A stretch of DNA of 64,000 nt, taken from the NCBI RefSeq assembly GCF_000959365.1, contig NZ_CP009555.1, positions 2,976,001-3,040,000 of the forward strand, written 5' to 3'. The DNA comes from Burkholderia oklahomensis C6786 (GTDB lineage: Bacteria; Pseudomonadota; Gammaproteobacteria; Burkholderiales; Burkholderiaceae). Position 1 is the stretch's first letter; each line of letters begins with the position of its first letter. Positions 43,170-52,281 of the stretch are shown here, one piece after another. A program made the translations under genes and the position numbers. Below the pieces are notes generated by a model. It worked only from the letters and a program-made list of their open reading frames with translations. It had not been told where the DNA came from and made no database searches.

Positions 43170-44630
43170 TTGTCAGCCGTTTTCTCGATCGCTCCCGCGG
43201 TTGTCTGGTTTCGCGACGATCTGCGCGTATCCGATCATCCCGCGCTCGTGCGTGCCGCCGAGTCGGGACGTCCCGTGATCGGCGCGTACGTGTTCGATGA
43301 GTGCGCCGGTGGGCGTCCGCTGGGCGGCGCGGCGCGCTGGTGGCTGCACGGATCGCTGCGTGCGCTCGACGCGGCGCTCGCCGCGCTCGGCAGCCGGCTC
43401 GTGCTGCTGAGCGGCGACGAGGCCGACACGATCACGTCGTTCGCCGCGGCGCTCGGCGCGGGCGCGGTGTATTGGAATCGCCGCTATGCGCTCGCGCAGC
43501 GCGCGGTCGACAACACGGTGCAGACGGCGCTCGAAGCGCGGGGTATCGACGTCGAGACGTTCAACGCGAGCCTGCTGTTCGAGCCGGGCGATCTCGTCAC
43601 CGATTCCGGCCGCCCGTATCAGGTATTTACCGCGTACTGGCGCGCGGCGATGCGGCGCGGCGTGCATGCGGCGCCGCTCGCCGCGCCGCGGCGCCTGAAA
43701 GGCTGTGAGCTGCCGCCGCGGCTCGCGCAACGGCAGGTCGAGCTCGATGCGCTCGGGCTCGCGCCGGCGCGTCCGGATTGGGCGGGCGGCTTGCGCGAGA
43801 CGTGGACTTGCGGCGAGGACGCCGCGCACCGCCGGCTGCGCGCGTTCGTCGACAGCCGGCTCGGCGGCTATGCGACCGGGCGCGACCGGCCAGGCGCCGC
43901 GTCGACGAGCCGCCTGTCGCCGTTCGTGCGCTTCGGCAACCTGTCGGTGCGGCAGGTCTGGCATGCGGCCGTCGACGCGCACGCGCACGGCGCGGCGACG
44001 CAGGCCGACCTCGACACGTTCTGCCGCGAGCTCGGCTGGCGGGAATTCTGCTACGGGCAGCTTTACCGCTTCCCGGACCTGGCGCGCCGCAACCTGCGCC
44101 ACAACCTCGACGGGATGCCGTGGCGCGACGATCCCGCGGCGCTGGCCGCGTGGCGGCGCGGCGCAACCGGCTATCCGTTCGTCGACGCCGGTATGCGCGA
44201 GCTATGGGCGACGGGCTGGATGCACAACCGCGCGCGGATGGTATGCGCATCGTTCCTCGTCAAGCATCTGCTGATCGACTGGCGCGAAGGCGACGCGTGG
44301 TTCTGGGATACGCTCGTCGACGCGGACGCCGCGTCGAACGCGGCGAACTGGCAGTGGGTCGCGGGCTGCGGCGCGGATGCCGCGCCGTATTTCCGGATCT
44401 TCAATCCGATTGCGCAGGGGAAGAAGTTCGACCCGGACGGCGCGTACGTGCGGCGCTGGGTGCCCGAGCTGGCCGGCTTGCCGGCGAACGCGATCCACGA
44501 GCCGTGGGCCGCGCCGGCCGCGCGGCTCGCCGCAGCGGGCGTGCGGCTCGGCGATACCTATCCGCTGCCGATCGTCGCGCACGATGCCGCGCGCAAGCGG
44601 GCGCTCGACGCATGGGTGACCGTAAGGTGA
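43170..44630 (+). CDS. phrB: Deoxyribodipyrimidine photo-lyase (CPD photolyase)
   Basis: Light-driven repair of cyclobutane pyrimidine dimers. It has 486 residues. The N-terminal antenna domain (VVWFRDDLRVSDHPALVRAA) is followed by the FAD domain with LSPFVRFGNLSVRQVW, ELGWREFCYGQLYRFPDL, GYPFVDAGMRELWATGWMHN and ANWQWVAGCGADAAPYFRIF. The start is a TTG at 43170, with AGAGG about 9 bp upstream; no nearer ATG gives the VVWFRDDLR segment. Monocistronic as far as can be seen. Confidence 0.95.
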   Translation: MSAVFSIAPAVVWFRDDLRVSDHPALVRAAESGRPVIGAYVFDECAGGRPLGGAARWWLHGSLRALDAALAALGSRLVLLSGDEADTITSFAAALGAGAVYWNRRYALAQRAVDNTVQTALEARGIDVETFNASLLFEPGDLVTDSGRPYQVFTAYWRAAMRRGVHAAPLAAPRRLKGCELPPRLAQRQVELDALGLAPARPDWAGGLRETWTCGEDAAHRRLRAFVDSRLGGYATGRDRPGAASTSRLSPFVRFGNLSVRQVWHAAVDAHAHGAATQADLDTFCRELGWREFCYGQLYRFPDLARRNLRHNLDGMPWRDDPAALAAWRRGATGYPFVDAGMRELWATGWMHNRARMVCASFLVKHLLIDWREGDAWFWDTLVDADAASNAANWQWVAGCGADAAPYFRIFNPIAQGKKFDPDGAYVRRWVPELAGLPANAIHEPWAAPAARLAAAGVRLGDTYPLPIVAHDAARKRALDAWVTVR

Positions 44631-44716
44631 ATCCTGATCTGGTGCATTTAATCTTTTGTAATTAATATGGCCGAAATATTCCGAAAAGATCGCATTTTTT
44701 ATCTTTTTCAGTTGTT

Positions 44717-44745
44717 AAACTCTCGCTTCGTGCTAGGGAGAGTTT
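44717..44745. promoter_or_regulatory. Inverted repeat in the cysC leader
   Basis: Arms AAACTCTC (44717-44724) and GAGAGTTT (44738-44745), perfect over 8 bp with a 13-bp spacer. It ends 15 bp before the cysC ATG, so it could be an operator or an RNA hairpin near the ribosome-binding site. Confidence 0.45.
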
Positions 44746-44760
44746 GACAGAGGCGAACGC

Positions 44761-45372
44761 ATGGACATGAATGGCGGTTTTCCGCCGGAGGTGATTGCTC
44801 CGGTTGTGTGGATGACGGGGCTGCCGGGGGCCGGCAAGACGACGACGGCGAATGCACTGCTGAATCGGCTGCTCGGGAGCGGGGCGAAGGCGATCGTGCT
44901 CGACGGCGATACGCTGCGCACCGGCCTGTGCTCCGATCTCGGCTTTTCGGACGCCGACAGGATAGAGAACATTCGCCGCTTCGCGCACGTCGCGAAGCTG
45001 TTTCAGCGCGAAGGCTACGTCGTCATCGTCGCGACGATCTCGCCGCTGCGGGCGCATCGCGATCTCGCCCGCGCGATCGTCGGGAAGGGCTTCTTCGAGA
45101 CCTACGTGTCGACGCCGCTCGAAGTGTGCCGTGCGCGCGATCCGAAGGGGATGTACGCGCGCGCCGAGCAAGGGCGATTGATGCAGTTCACGGGCGTGTC
45201 GGGCGCCTATGAGCCGCCTGTTGCCCCCGACATCTCGATCGACACGACGAACTGCAGCGTCGCGTTTTCGCTCGCCGAAATCGTGGCGCAGCTCAACCGG
45301 GCGACCGTGCTGCCGGCGCAGCTCGCTGCGGCCGTGTCCGCTCCATTCCCGGCTGTGCCGGCCGCCGGCTGA
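44761..45372 (+). CDS. cysC: Adenylyl-sulfate (APS) kinase
   Basis: Phosphorylates APS to PAPS. It has 203 residues. The P-loop is GLPGAGKTT (residues 20-28), followed by LDGDTLRTGL, the lid region FETYVSTPLEVCRARDPKGMY, and a C-terminal tail longer than usual (PAQLAAAVSAPFPAVPAAG). It stands alone without cysD, cysN or cysH, so it may serve sulfation rather than sulfate assimilation (inference). The leader is AT-rich and carries an inverted repeat. Confidence 0.94.
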   Translation: MDMNGGFPPEVIAPVVWMTGLPGAGKTTTANALLNRLLGSGAKAIVLDGDTLRTGLCSDLGFSDADRIENIRRFAHVAKLFQREGYVVIVATISPLRAHRDLARAIVGKGFFETYVSTPLEVCRARDPKGMYARAEQGRLMQFTGVSGAYEPPVAPDISIDTTNCSVAFSLAEIVAQLNRATVLPAQLAAAVSAPFPAVPAAG

Positions 45373-45978
45373 CGATCGTTCGGCAGGAGACGCATCCGGT
45401 TGCCGACGCGCGGCAGGCAACGCCCGGCATGCATGGATACCGGGTCCTGTCGTCGCACTTCTTTTCTGCTTTTCAATTCATTGACATGCCTGCATGCCTG
45501 CATGCAGGCGCGCCGCTTCGTTTCCCGTGCGTTCGCGCCGCGCCATGTCGCCTGCCGATGACGATGTCGGCGCAGCGCGAAGGGGCCTGCGCGGCTCGCG
45601 CGGCCAGCCGCCGACTGCCGATGGTCATCCATCGCCTGCCGCGACGCGCACGGCTCGCATCTTCGGTCGGGCCGATATTGCCGAATACATATTGCGATGC
45701 GACGAGCGCGTGCTATTTTTCTTTTAGGCGATGCGATTACGTCAATCGCGAAATTCATCCGGTTTCACTCTAAGGTTAAAAAAAAAGACATCGCGCAAGC
45801 TTCGCGCGGCGCGTGTGTCGACGAGCCCGGACGAGACTCGTTGCTCGTTCCGCCGGCGCGCCGGCCGCGGCGTTTTTCGAGATATCCGCAGGGGCGCACG
45901 TGAATAATCAATAGAAGCATTGAGCGATCCCGTCGTCTATTCGAGCCGCGTATGGGGCTGTTTTGACGAATGAAAAAA

Positions 45979-45998
45979 TCTCATTTGCCCGAATGAGA
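45979..45998. promoter_or_regulatory. 20-bp dyad upstream of LuxR-family gene
   Basis: Arms TCTCATT and AATGAGA around TGCCCG: perfect 7-bp arms, total 20 bp, the length of a lux box though not the classic sequence. It lies 173 bp upstream of the regulator's ATG. Confidence 0.5.
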
Positions 45999-46006
45999 TC
46001 GTGCAT

Positions 46007-46029
46007 GTGTAATTCGAATCGAATTACAC
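46007..46029. promoter_or_regulatory. 23-bp near-perfect palindrome upstream of LuxR-family gene
   Basis: Arms GTGTAATTCG (46007-46016) and CGAATTACAC (46020-46029) around AAT, perfect over 10 bp. It starts 9 bp after the 20-bp dyad, on about the same DNA face (centres about 30 bp apart). Confidence 0.6.
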
Positions 46030-46170
46030 GAAAACACGAGCTGAAAAAGCACAATCATAAAAACACGCTGATCATTCGGGCCGGTTGATCTGCCTCGCAC
46101 TGATACGTTGGACGCGGCGCTTCGCGCCGCCGACGCGCGAGACTTCGGCTTACCCGGACATGGAGAACCG

Positions 46171-46896
46171 ATGAGGGCGGCGATGGGGAATTGGGCAGAA
46201 GAACTGCTGGCGGGGCTGGACGGCGCCCGATCCGAGGACGAGGCGTTTCGGAGCATCGAAGCCGCCACTACGGCCCTCGACTTCGAATACTGCGCGTATG
46301 CGCTGCGCGTGCCGTGGCCGCTGTCGAGGCCGCGAATCGAGACGCGCAGCAATTTTCCCGAGCAATGGAAGCGGCGCTACGGAGAGGCGGGCTTTCTCGA
46401 CGTCGATCCGATCCTCGCGCACGGCCGCCGATCGCAGCAGCCGATCGTCCTGACCGAGGCGCTGTTCGCGTCCGCGCACCAGATGTGGGTCGAGGCGCAG
46501 TCGTTCGGGCTGCGGTTCGGCTGGGCGCAGTCGAACTTCGACGCATACGGCGGCATGGGCATGCTCGCGCTCGTCCGCTCGAGCGAGCCGATGACGGAGG
46601 CGGAGCTCGGCGCGAAGGAGTACCGGATGCGCTGGCTCGTGCGCACCGCGCACGCCGCGCTCGGCCGCATGATGCTGCCGAAGCTGATGGCGGATCCGGA
46701 GCGCGGCCTGACCGAGCGCGAGGTCGAGGTGCTCAAGTGGGCCGCGGACGGCAAGACGTCGGGCGAGATCTCGAAGATTCTCGCGATCTCCGTCGATACG
46801 GTGAACTTCCACGTGAAGAACGCGATCCTCAAGCTCAGGACCGCGAACAAGACGGCGGCCGTCGTGCGCGCGGCGATGCTCGGGCTGCTGAGTTGA
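46171..46896 (+). CDS. Orphan LuxR-family quorum-sensing regulator
   Basis: A 241-residue protein. The N-terminal autoinducer-binding domain has EQWKRRYGEAGFLDVDPIL, with the Trp, Tyr, Asp and Pro positions of acyl-homoserine-lactone receptors. The C-terminal GerE-type HTH is LTEREVEVLKWAADGKTSGEISKILAISVDTVNFHVKNAILKL. The ATG at 46171 follows GGAGAACC; the upstream 21 codons are not similar. No LuxI synthase gene is in the window, so it is a solo regulator here. The genes that follow (hydrolase, Sfp) could be targets; this is inference. Confidence 0.92.
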   Translation: MRAAMGNWAEELLAGLDGARSEDEAFRSIEAATTALDFEYCAYALRVPWPLSRPRIETRSNFPEQWKRRYGEAGFLDVDPILAHGRRSQQPIVLTEALFASAHQMWVEAQSFGLRFGWAQSNFDAYGGMGMLALVRSSEPMTEAELGAKEYRMRWLVRTAHAALGRMMLPKLMADPERGLTEREVEVLKWAADGKTSGEISKILAISVDTVNFHVKNAILKLRTANKTAAVVRAAMLGLLS

Positions 46897-47650
46897 GCGG
46901 AGTCGCATCGAGCATGCGTGCGCGGGCCCGGATTCGTGTGTGCCGACGAACGCGTGCGCGATGACGTTGTTTCTCACGTCTTCGCGCACGCGTCCGATCA
47001 TCGTTTCCGGAACGGCCGGATGTCGACGAATCGACATGCTGCCGCAATGCGGCATCGGACGGCGATCCCGCCGACCTTCGACGCAGTGGCGCTCGTTCAG
47101 CGCGAATCGGCGTTCGCACGGCGTCGCTACCGCTTGCTTTGGAGAAGGGCGCATATATTGCAGCGCGTGTTGCTTGCAGCGCGTGTTGCGTCGCGTCGCG
47201 CTTCGTGTGCGCCCCGTGTCCCTGTCCCGCGTCCCGCGCCTGCACATCGCGCGATTCCGGCGCCGTACTGCCCGCGCTGCTGCATTTCCGCAAATCGAGT
47301 AACGTATCGTTGCTGCTTCCCGAACGTCCGGCCGCACGGCATCACCGGTGCGAACGGCGATGCCGGAAGCGCGCGGCCGCGCGGTGGTCGCCCGGCCGTG
47401 TGCGAGGCGGCGAAACGCAGAACCTGAGCAAATGGCGGCTCACGCGCGGCGCACACGCGGGTACGCGCGCTGGTTTCGCGCGCCGATCTCGCGCCGGCGC
47501 CGCGCCGCGAAGCCGCCCGATTTCGGCGAGCGAACGCCGGACGTTCGCCCGCCGATCCGTCGAAAACCGAAACAACGGCGGTTGTCGCCGGCCGGCGCTT
47601 CGTGCGGCCGCGCGGCGCGCCGTCTCGATACGACCATCATGGGAGACGAC
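46897..47650. other. Non-coding stretch between luxR and hydrolase
   Basis: About 750 bp with no supported gene. The many short frames on both strands are Arg/Ser-rich, lack ribosome-binding sites and show no family pattern. I see no terminator or clear promoter. Confidence 0.4.
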
Positions 47651-48661
47651 ATGCCGGATCAGCAGCCCGACGCCATTCCGCCCGAGCCCTTCGTCGCGCC
47701 GGCGGCCGACGGCTTTCCCGTGCGCGGCTTCGCGTGGCGGCATCGCGGCCCGGCGGCCGGCAGGCCGGTGACGGTCGTCAATTGCGCGACGTCCGTGCGT
47801 TGCCGCTATTACTTCCGTTTCGCCGCCTATCTGTTCAGCCACGGCAGCGACGTGCTCGTCTACGACTATCGCGGCATCGGCGAATCGCGGCCCGCCGCGC
47901 TCGCCGGCTTTCGCGCGAGCTGGCTCGACTGGGGGCGTCTCGATTGCGACGCGGTCCTGCAATACGCGTCGCGCACGTTTCCGGGCCAGCCGATCGACGT
48001 CGTCGCGCACAGCGTCGGCGGGGTCACGCTCGGGCTCGCCGCGTCGAACGCGCTCGTGCGGCGCGCGTTCACGGTCGGCGCGCAATATGCGTACTGGCGC
48101 GATTACAAGGGCTCGCATCGACTGCGGATGCTGATCAAATGGCATCTGCTGATGCCCGTCATCGCGCGTTTGTTCGGCTACGTTCCCGCCAAGCGGCTCG
48201 GCTGGATGGAGGACACGCCGCGCGGCGTCGCGCTGTCGTGGTGCCGCAGCCGGCCGCGCTTCGAAGACACGTACGTGCGCGCGCCGATCGCGGAGACGGC
48301 CGACGCGCGGCGCGACCTCGTCGAGCGCTTCGCGCGCCTGAGCGCGCCGATGCTCGCCGTCGGGCTGTCGGACGACGAGTTCGGCAGCGTCGAGGCGGTC
48401 GAACGCCTGCTCGGCTATTACACGCGCAGCGCGGTCACGCATCTGCGGATCGCGCCCGAGCAGATCGGCGTCGCGTCCATCGGGCATTTCGCGTTCTTTC
48501 ACGGCCGCTTCGAGCAGACGCTCTGGCCGCTCGCGCTCGGGTGGCTGAAGACGGGCGAGCTCGCGCCCGGCGCGCCGGGCGACATCCACCGGCAGCCGGC
48601 CGCGCACGCGCGCGGCCGCGCGGCGCGCGCGGAAGAGGGCGGGCGGACGGCGACCGGTTGA
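47651..48661 (+). CDS. Alpha/beta-hydrolase (serine hydrolase)
   Basis: A 336-residue cytosolic alpha/beta-hydrolase. The strand-loop LVYDYRGIGESRP precedes the nucleophile elbow VVAHSVGGVTLG with Ser; the Asp may be in LSDDEFGS and the His in IGHFAFFHGRF. The ATG at 47651 follows GGGAGACGAC; an ATG four codons earlier lacks a ribosome-binding site. The Ala/Arg-rich C-terminal 35 residues look disordered. The substrate is unknown. It is next to the phosphopantetheinyl transferase gene. Confidence 0.82.
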   Translation: MPDQQPDAIPPEPFVAPAADGFPVRGFAWRHRGPAAGRPVTVVNCATSVRCRYYFRFAAYLFSHGSDVLVYDYRGIGESRPAALAGFRASWLDWGRLDCDAVLQYASRTFPGQPIDVVAHSVGGVTLGLAASNALVRRAFTVGAQYAYWRDYKGSHRLRMLIKWHLLMPVIARLFGYVPAKRLGWMEDTPRGVALSWCRSRPRFEDTYVRAPIAETADARRDLVERFARLSAPMLAVGLSDDEFGSVEAVERLLGYYTRSAVTHLRIAPEQIGVASIGHFAFFHGRFEQTLWPLALGWLKTGELAPGAPGDIHRQPAAHARGRAARAEEGGRTATG

Positions 48662-48751
48662 GCGGCGCGGCGGCGGTCGGCGCGATCCGGCGCGCGAAGA
48701 TCCGTTACCATCGAGCGCTTTCCATTTCATGCACGACGTGCACCGCCGCCG

Positions 48752-49543
48752 ATGCGCCAGCCGACCGACGCCGCTTTGCCGCTCACGTACGACGACGCCT
48801 ACCGCGTCGTCGAGTTGTCGCCGCCCGCAGCGGCGCAGCGCGCCGGCGTGCGGCTCGTGCGGCTCGATTTCGATCTCGCCGCGGCGCGCAGCACGCGCGC
48901 GCTGGAGCTGCTGAGTGACGCCGAGCGCGAGCGCGCCCGCCGTTTCGTTCGCGCGGAGGACACGCTGCGCAGCGCGGCGACGCGCGCCGTGTTGCGCAGC
49001 CTGATCGGCGCGGCGCTCGACGTGCCGCCCGCCGAGCTGCGGATCGCCGCCGACGCGTCCGGCCGGCCGCGGCTCGCGCCCGAGCACGCGGCGCTGGCGC
49101 CGACGCTCGATTTCAACGTGTCGCACTCCGGCGCGCACGCGATGATCGCGTGGAGCCGCGCGGCGCGCGTCGGCGTCGACATCGAGGAGCGGCGCGCGGG
49201 CGTCGACTGGCAGTCGCTCGGCCGCGCGGCGTTCGCGCCCGCCGACGCGGCGGCGATCGACGCGCTGCCCGCCGGCGAGCGCGAAGCGGCGTTCTATCGC
49301 GTGTGGGCGGCGAAGGAGGCGTTGCTGAAAGCGCTCGGCACGGGGATCGGCGGCGGCTTGACCGCGTTTTCGGTGCTCGACGGCAGGGCGCCGTCGAGCG
49401 GGACGGCCGCGCCCGCCGTCGGCATCGTCGAGCCGACGGCGCCTGCGAGCGGCGCGGCGGCGTTCGATGCCGCCTGGCTCGACGCGCCCGCCGGCTACGC
49501 CGCGTGCGTCGCGTGGCGGCGCGCGGGATGCGGCGCGTTCTAG
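48752..49543 (+). CDS. Sfp-type 4'-phosphopantetheinyl transferase
   Basis: Transfers phosphopantetheine from CoA to carrier-protein domains of polyketide or nonribosomal peptide synthases. It has 263 residues. The magnesium motif is VGVDIEERR, the second motif FYRVWAAKEALLKALGTG, and the N-terminal Sfp signature is LDFNVSHSGAHAMIAW. The size and the Sfp-like WxxKEA fit a broad-range enzyme rather than AcpS. It follows the hydrolase gene by 90 bp; no synthase gene is in the window. It is probably a global activase for secondary metabolism. Confidence 0.93.
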   Translation: MRQPTDAALPLTYDDAYRVVELSPPAAAQRAGVRLVRLDFDLAAARSTRALELLSDAERERARRFVRAEDTLRSAATRAVLRSLIGAALDVPPAELRIAADASGRPRLAPEHAALAPTLDFNVSHSGAHAMIAWSRAARVGVDIEERRAGVDWQSLGRAAFAPADAAAIDALPAGEREAAFYRVWAAKEALLKALGTGIGGGLTAFSVLDGRAPSSGTAAPAVGIVEPTAPASGAAAFDAAWLDAPAGYAACVAWRRAGCGAF

Positions 49544-49948
49544 CGGCGATTCGTTTCGCGCGGATTCGTCGAGCGAGTCGGGCGAATCGGGCGACTCGTC
49601 GGCAGCTTGAATCGTCCGCCCGCTCGAATCATCCGGGTTGTCCGGATCGTCCGAGTTGCCTCGAGCGTCGGCGCATCGATGCAATCGCCGCATCGCGGCG
49701 GCCGGTGCTTCCCGGCTTCGCATGTCGATAGCGATGGCGACGCGTAGCGGCGGCCATCGGAGCAAGCCTCTGCGCCACCGCAACCCGCGTCACCGATCTC
49801 GCCATCGAAAGCCTCGCCGCAACCCGCCGGCCATCCCGGCTTTCCCGACGTCAAGCCCGCTCCGGCACGGCCGGCCACTCCGTCCCCGAATCGACCGCGC
49901 ACTCCGCCGGGCTAGGGGAAACTCCTAGCCCGGATTTTTGAAAAACAA
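49544..49948. other. Non-coding stretch before the hut promoter
   Basis: About 400 bp without a supported gene. It has degenerate repeats such as GAATCGGGCGA/GAGTCGGGCGA variants near 49570-49600. Overlapping short frames are Arg-rich shadows. Confidence 0.4.
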
Positions 49949-50007
49949 GTTGTCTATACAACATCGAATCACTACACTCATCTCATTCCGAAACTTGTAT
50001 AGACAGG
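49949..50007 (+). promoter_or_regulatory. hut promoter with two HutC operators
   Basis: Operator 1 (49949-49962) is GTTGTCTATACAAC and operator 2 (49994-50007) CTTGTATAGACAGG. Both contain the TGTATAGACA core in opposite orientation, 45 bp apart. A sigma70 promoter fits between: TTGTCT at 49950-49955 and TACACT at 49973-49978 with a 17-bp spacer. Operator 1 covers the -35, so HutC binding would block it; urocanate should relieve this. Confidence 0.85.
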
Positions 50008-50015
50008 ACCCCTTC

Positions 50016-51539
50016 ATGATCACGCTGACCCCAGGCCGCCTGACTCTCCCGCAACTGCGCCGGATCGCCCGCGAGAACGTGCAGATCGTGCTCGATCCCG
50101 CGAGCTTCGCCGCGATCGATCGGGGCGCGCAAGCCGTCGCCGACATCGCCGCGAAGGGCGAGCCGGCCTACGGCATCAATACCGGCTTCGGGCGCCTCGC
50201 GAGCACGCACATCCCGCACGACCAGCTCGAGCTGTTGCAGAAGAACCTCGTGCTGTCGCACGCGGTGGGCGTCGGCGAGCCGATGTCGCGTTCCGTCGTG
50301 CGCCTCCTGATGGCGCTCAAGCTGTCGAGCCTCGGCCGCGGCCACTCGGGCATCCGCCGCGTGGTGATGGATGCGCTCATCAAGCTGTTCAACGCCGACG
50401 TGCTGCCGCTCATCCCGGTCAAGGGCTCGGTCGGCGCGTCGGGCGATCTCGCGCCGCTCGCGCACATGTCCGCGGTGCTGCTCGGCATCGGCGAAGTGTT
50501 CATCCGCGGCGAGCGCGCGAGCGCGACGGACGGCCTGCGCGTCGCGGGCCTCGCGCCGCTCACGCTCGAAGCGAAGGAAGGGCTCGCGCTCCTGAACGGC
50601 ACGCAGGCGTCGACCGCGCTCGCGCTCGACAACCTGTTCGCGATCGAAGACCTGTACCGCACGGCGCTCGTGTCGGGCGCGCTGTCGGTCGACGCGGCGG
50701 CGGGCTCGGTGAAGCCGTTCGACGCGCGCATCCACGAGCTGCGCGGCCATCGCGGCCAGATCGACGCGGCGGGCGCGTACCGCTCGCTCCTCGAAGGCTC
50801 GGCGATCAACGTGTCGCACCGCGACTGCGGCAAGGTGCAGGACCCGTACAGCCTGCGCTGCCAGCCGCAGGTGATGGGCGCGTGCCTCGACCAGATGCGC
50901 CACGCGGCCGGCGTGCTGCTGATCGAAGCGAACGCGGTGTCGGACAACCCGCTGATCTTCCCGGACACGGGCGAAGTGCTGTCGGGCGGCAACTTTCATG
51001 CGGAGCCCGTCGCGTTCGCGGCCGACAACCTCGCGCTCGCGGCCGCCGAGATCGGCGCGCTCGCCGAGCGCCGGATCGCGCTCCTCATCGACGCGACGCT
51101 GTCGGGCCTGCCGCCTTTCCTCGTCAAGGACGGCGGCGTGAACTCGGGCTTCATGATCGCGCACGTGACGGCCGCCGCGCTCGCGTCGGAGAACAAGACG
51201 CTCGCGCATCCGGCCTCGGTCGATTCGCTGCCGACGTCGGCGAACCAGGAAGACCACGTGTCGATGGCGACGTTCGCCGCGCGCAAGCTCGCCGACATCG
51301 CGGACAACACCGCGTACATCCTCTCGATCGAGCTGCTCGCCGCCGCGCAGGGCGTCGATCTGCGCGCGCCGCACGAAACGAGCCCGGCGCTGCAAAAGGC
51401 GATGGAGACGATCCGCGCGGACGTCGCGCACTACGACCTCGACCACTACTTCGCGCCGGACATCGCGGTGATCGCGCAGCGCGTGCGCGAGCGCGCGTTC
51501 GCGAAGCTGAGCCCGCTCGCATTCGAATCGGAACAATAA
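50016..51539 (+). CDS. hutH: Histidine ammonia-lyase
   Basis: Deaminates histidine to urocanate, the first hut step. It has 507 residues. The ASG triad that forms the MIO cofactor is in [14 protein letters not shown] (about A141-G143). Other typical stretches are [12 protein letters not shown] and [11 protein letters not shown]. The ATG at 50016 follows AGGA at 8 bp. First gene of hutHCUDIFG, directly behind the HutC operators. Confidence 0.97.
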   Translation: MITLTPGRLTLPQLRRIARENVQIVLDPASFAAIDRGAQAVADIAAKGEPAYGINTGFGRLASTHIPHDQLELLQKNLVLSHAVGVGEPMSRSVVRLLMALKLSSLGRGHSGIRRVVMDALIKLFNADVLPLIPVKGSVGASGDLAPLAHMSAVLLGIGEVFIRGERASATDGLRVAGLAPLTLEAKEGLALLNGTQASTALALDNLFAIEDLYRTALVSGALSVDAAAGSVKPFDARIHELRGHRGQIDAAGAYRSLLEGSAINVSHRDCGKVQDPYSLRCQPQVMGACLDQMRHAAGVLLIEANAVSDNPLIFPDTGEVLSGGNFHAEPVAFAADNLALAAAEIGALAERRIALLIDATLSGLPPFLVKDGGVNSGFMIAHVTAAALASENKTLAHPASVDSLPTSANQEDHVSMATFAARKLADIADNTAYILSIELLAAAQGVDLRAPHETSPALQKAMETIRADVAHYDLDHYFAPDIAVIAQRVRERAFAKLSPLAFESEQ

Positions 51540-51543
51540 GACG

Positions 51544-52239
51544 ATGAGCACGCCCGCCTATCAGGAAATCAAGGACTTCATCCTCAATCGCATTCACGCC
51601 GGCGAATGGGCGGAAGGCGATCAGGTGCCGTCGGAGAACGAGCTCGCGCGCGAATTCAAGGTCGCGCGGATGACCGTCAACCGCGCGCTGCGCGAGCTGA
51701 CGGCCGAGCAGGTGCTCACGCGCATCCAGGGGGCGGGCACCTTCGTCGCGCGGCCGAAGTACGAATCGACGCTCGTCGCGATCCGCAGCATCTCCGACGA
51801 GATCGCCGCGCGCGGCCACAAGCACCATGCGCGCGTGCTCGACCTCGTCACGATGAAGGCCGACGAAGGGCTCGCCGACGAGATGCAGGTGCCGCTCAAC
51901 ACGAGGCTCTTCCGCTCGGTGATGCTGCACTACGAGAACGACGAGCCCGTGCAGCTCGAAGAGCGCTGGGTGAATCCGGCCGTCGCCGCCGACTACGCGG
52001 ATCAGGACTTCTCGACGATCACGCCGAACCAGTACCTGATGCGCGTCGCGCCGCTGCAGCGCGTCGAGTACCGGATCGAGGCGGCGATGCCCGATCGCAC
52101 GATGCGCGAAGAGCTCGAGATGAGCGAGACCGAGCCGTGCCTCGTGCTGCATCGGCGCACATGGTCGCAAGGCGTCGTCGCGTCGGTCGTGAACCTCTGG
52201 CATCCGGGCAGCCGCTATCGCTTCACCGGCCATTTCTGA
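51544..52239 (+). CDS. hutC: Histidine utilisation repressor HutC (GntR family)
   Basis: A 231-residue GntR/HutC repressor. The winged helix is PSENELAREFKVARMTVNRALRELT, and the effector-binding UTRA-type domain contains ERWVNPAVAADYADQDFSTI. Urocanate is the usual inducer. It lies 4 bp after hutH, inside the operon, so it would control its own level through the operators at 49949-50007. Confidence 0.95.
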   Translation: MSTPAYQEIKDFILNRIHAGEWAEGDQVPSENELAREFKVARMTVNRALRELTAEQVLTRIQGAGTFVARPKYESTLVAIRSISDEIAARGHKHHARVLDLVTMKADEGLADEMQVPLNTRLFRSVMLHYENDEPVQLEERWVNPAVAADYADQDFSTITPNQYLMRVAPLQRVEYRIEAAMPDRTMREELEMSETEPCLVLHRRTWSQGVVASVVNLWHPGSRYRFTGHF

Positions 52240-52281
52240 ACGTTTAACGAACTCTTACCTTCCTTTCCGGGAGCAGTCGTC

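Larger units (their letters stand above)
45373..46170. other. Long AT-rich non-coding stretch upstream of luxR
   Basis: About 800 bp with no supported gene and lower G+C than its surroundings. It holds an octamer repeat CATGCCTG (two copies plus a variant, 45485-45508) that forms the palindrome GCCTGCATGCAGGC (45496-45509). Nearer the LuxR gene are the two dyads listed at 45979 and 46007. The AT-rich stretch may be horizontally acquired or a regulatory region. Confidence 0.5.

Noticed and set aside
46940..47302. 120-codon frame between luxR and the hydrolase
   Set aside because: Arg/Ser/Cys-rich, no ribosome-binding site, no similarity to any family I know.
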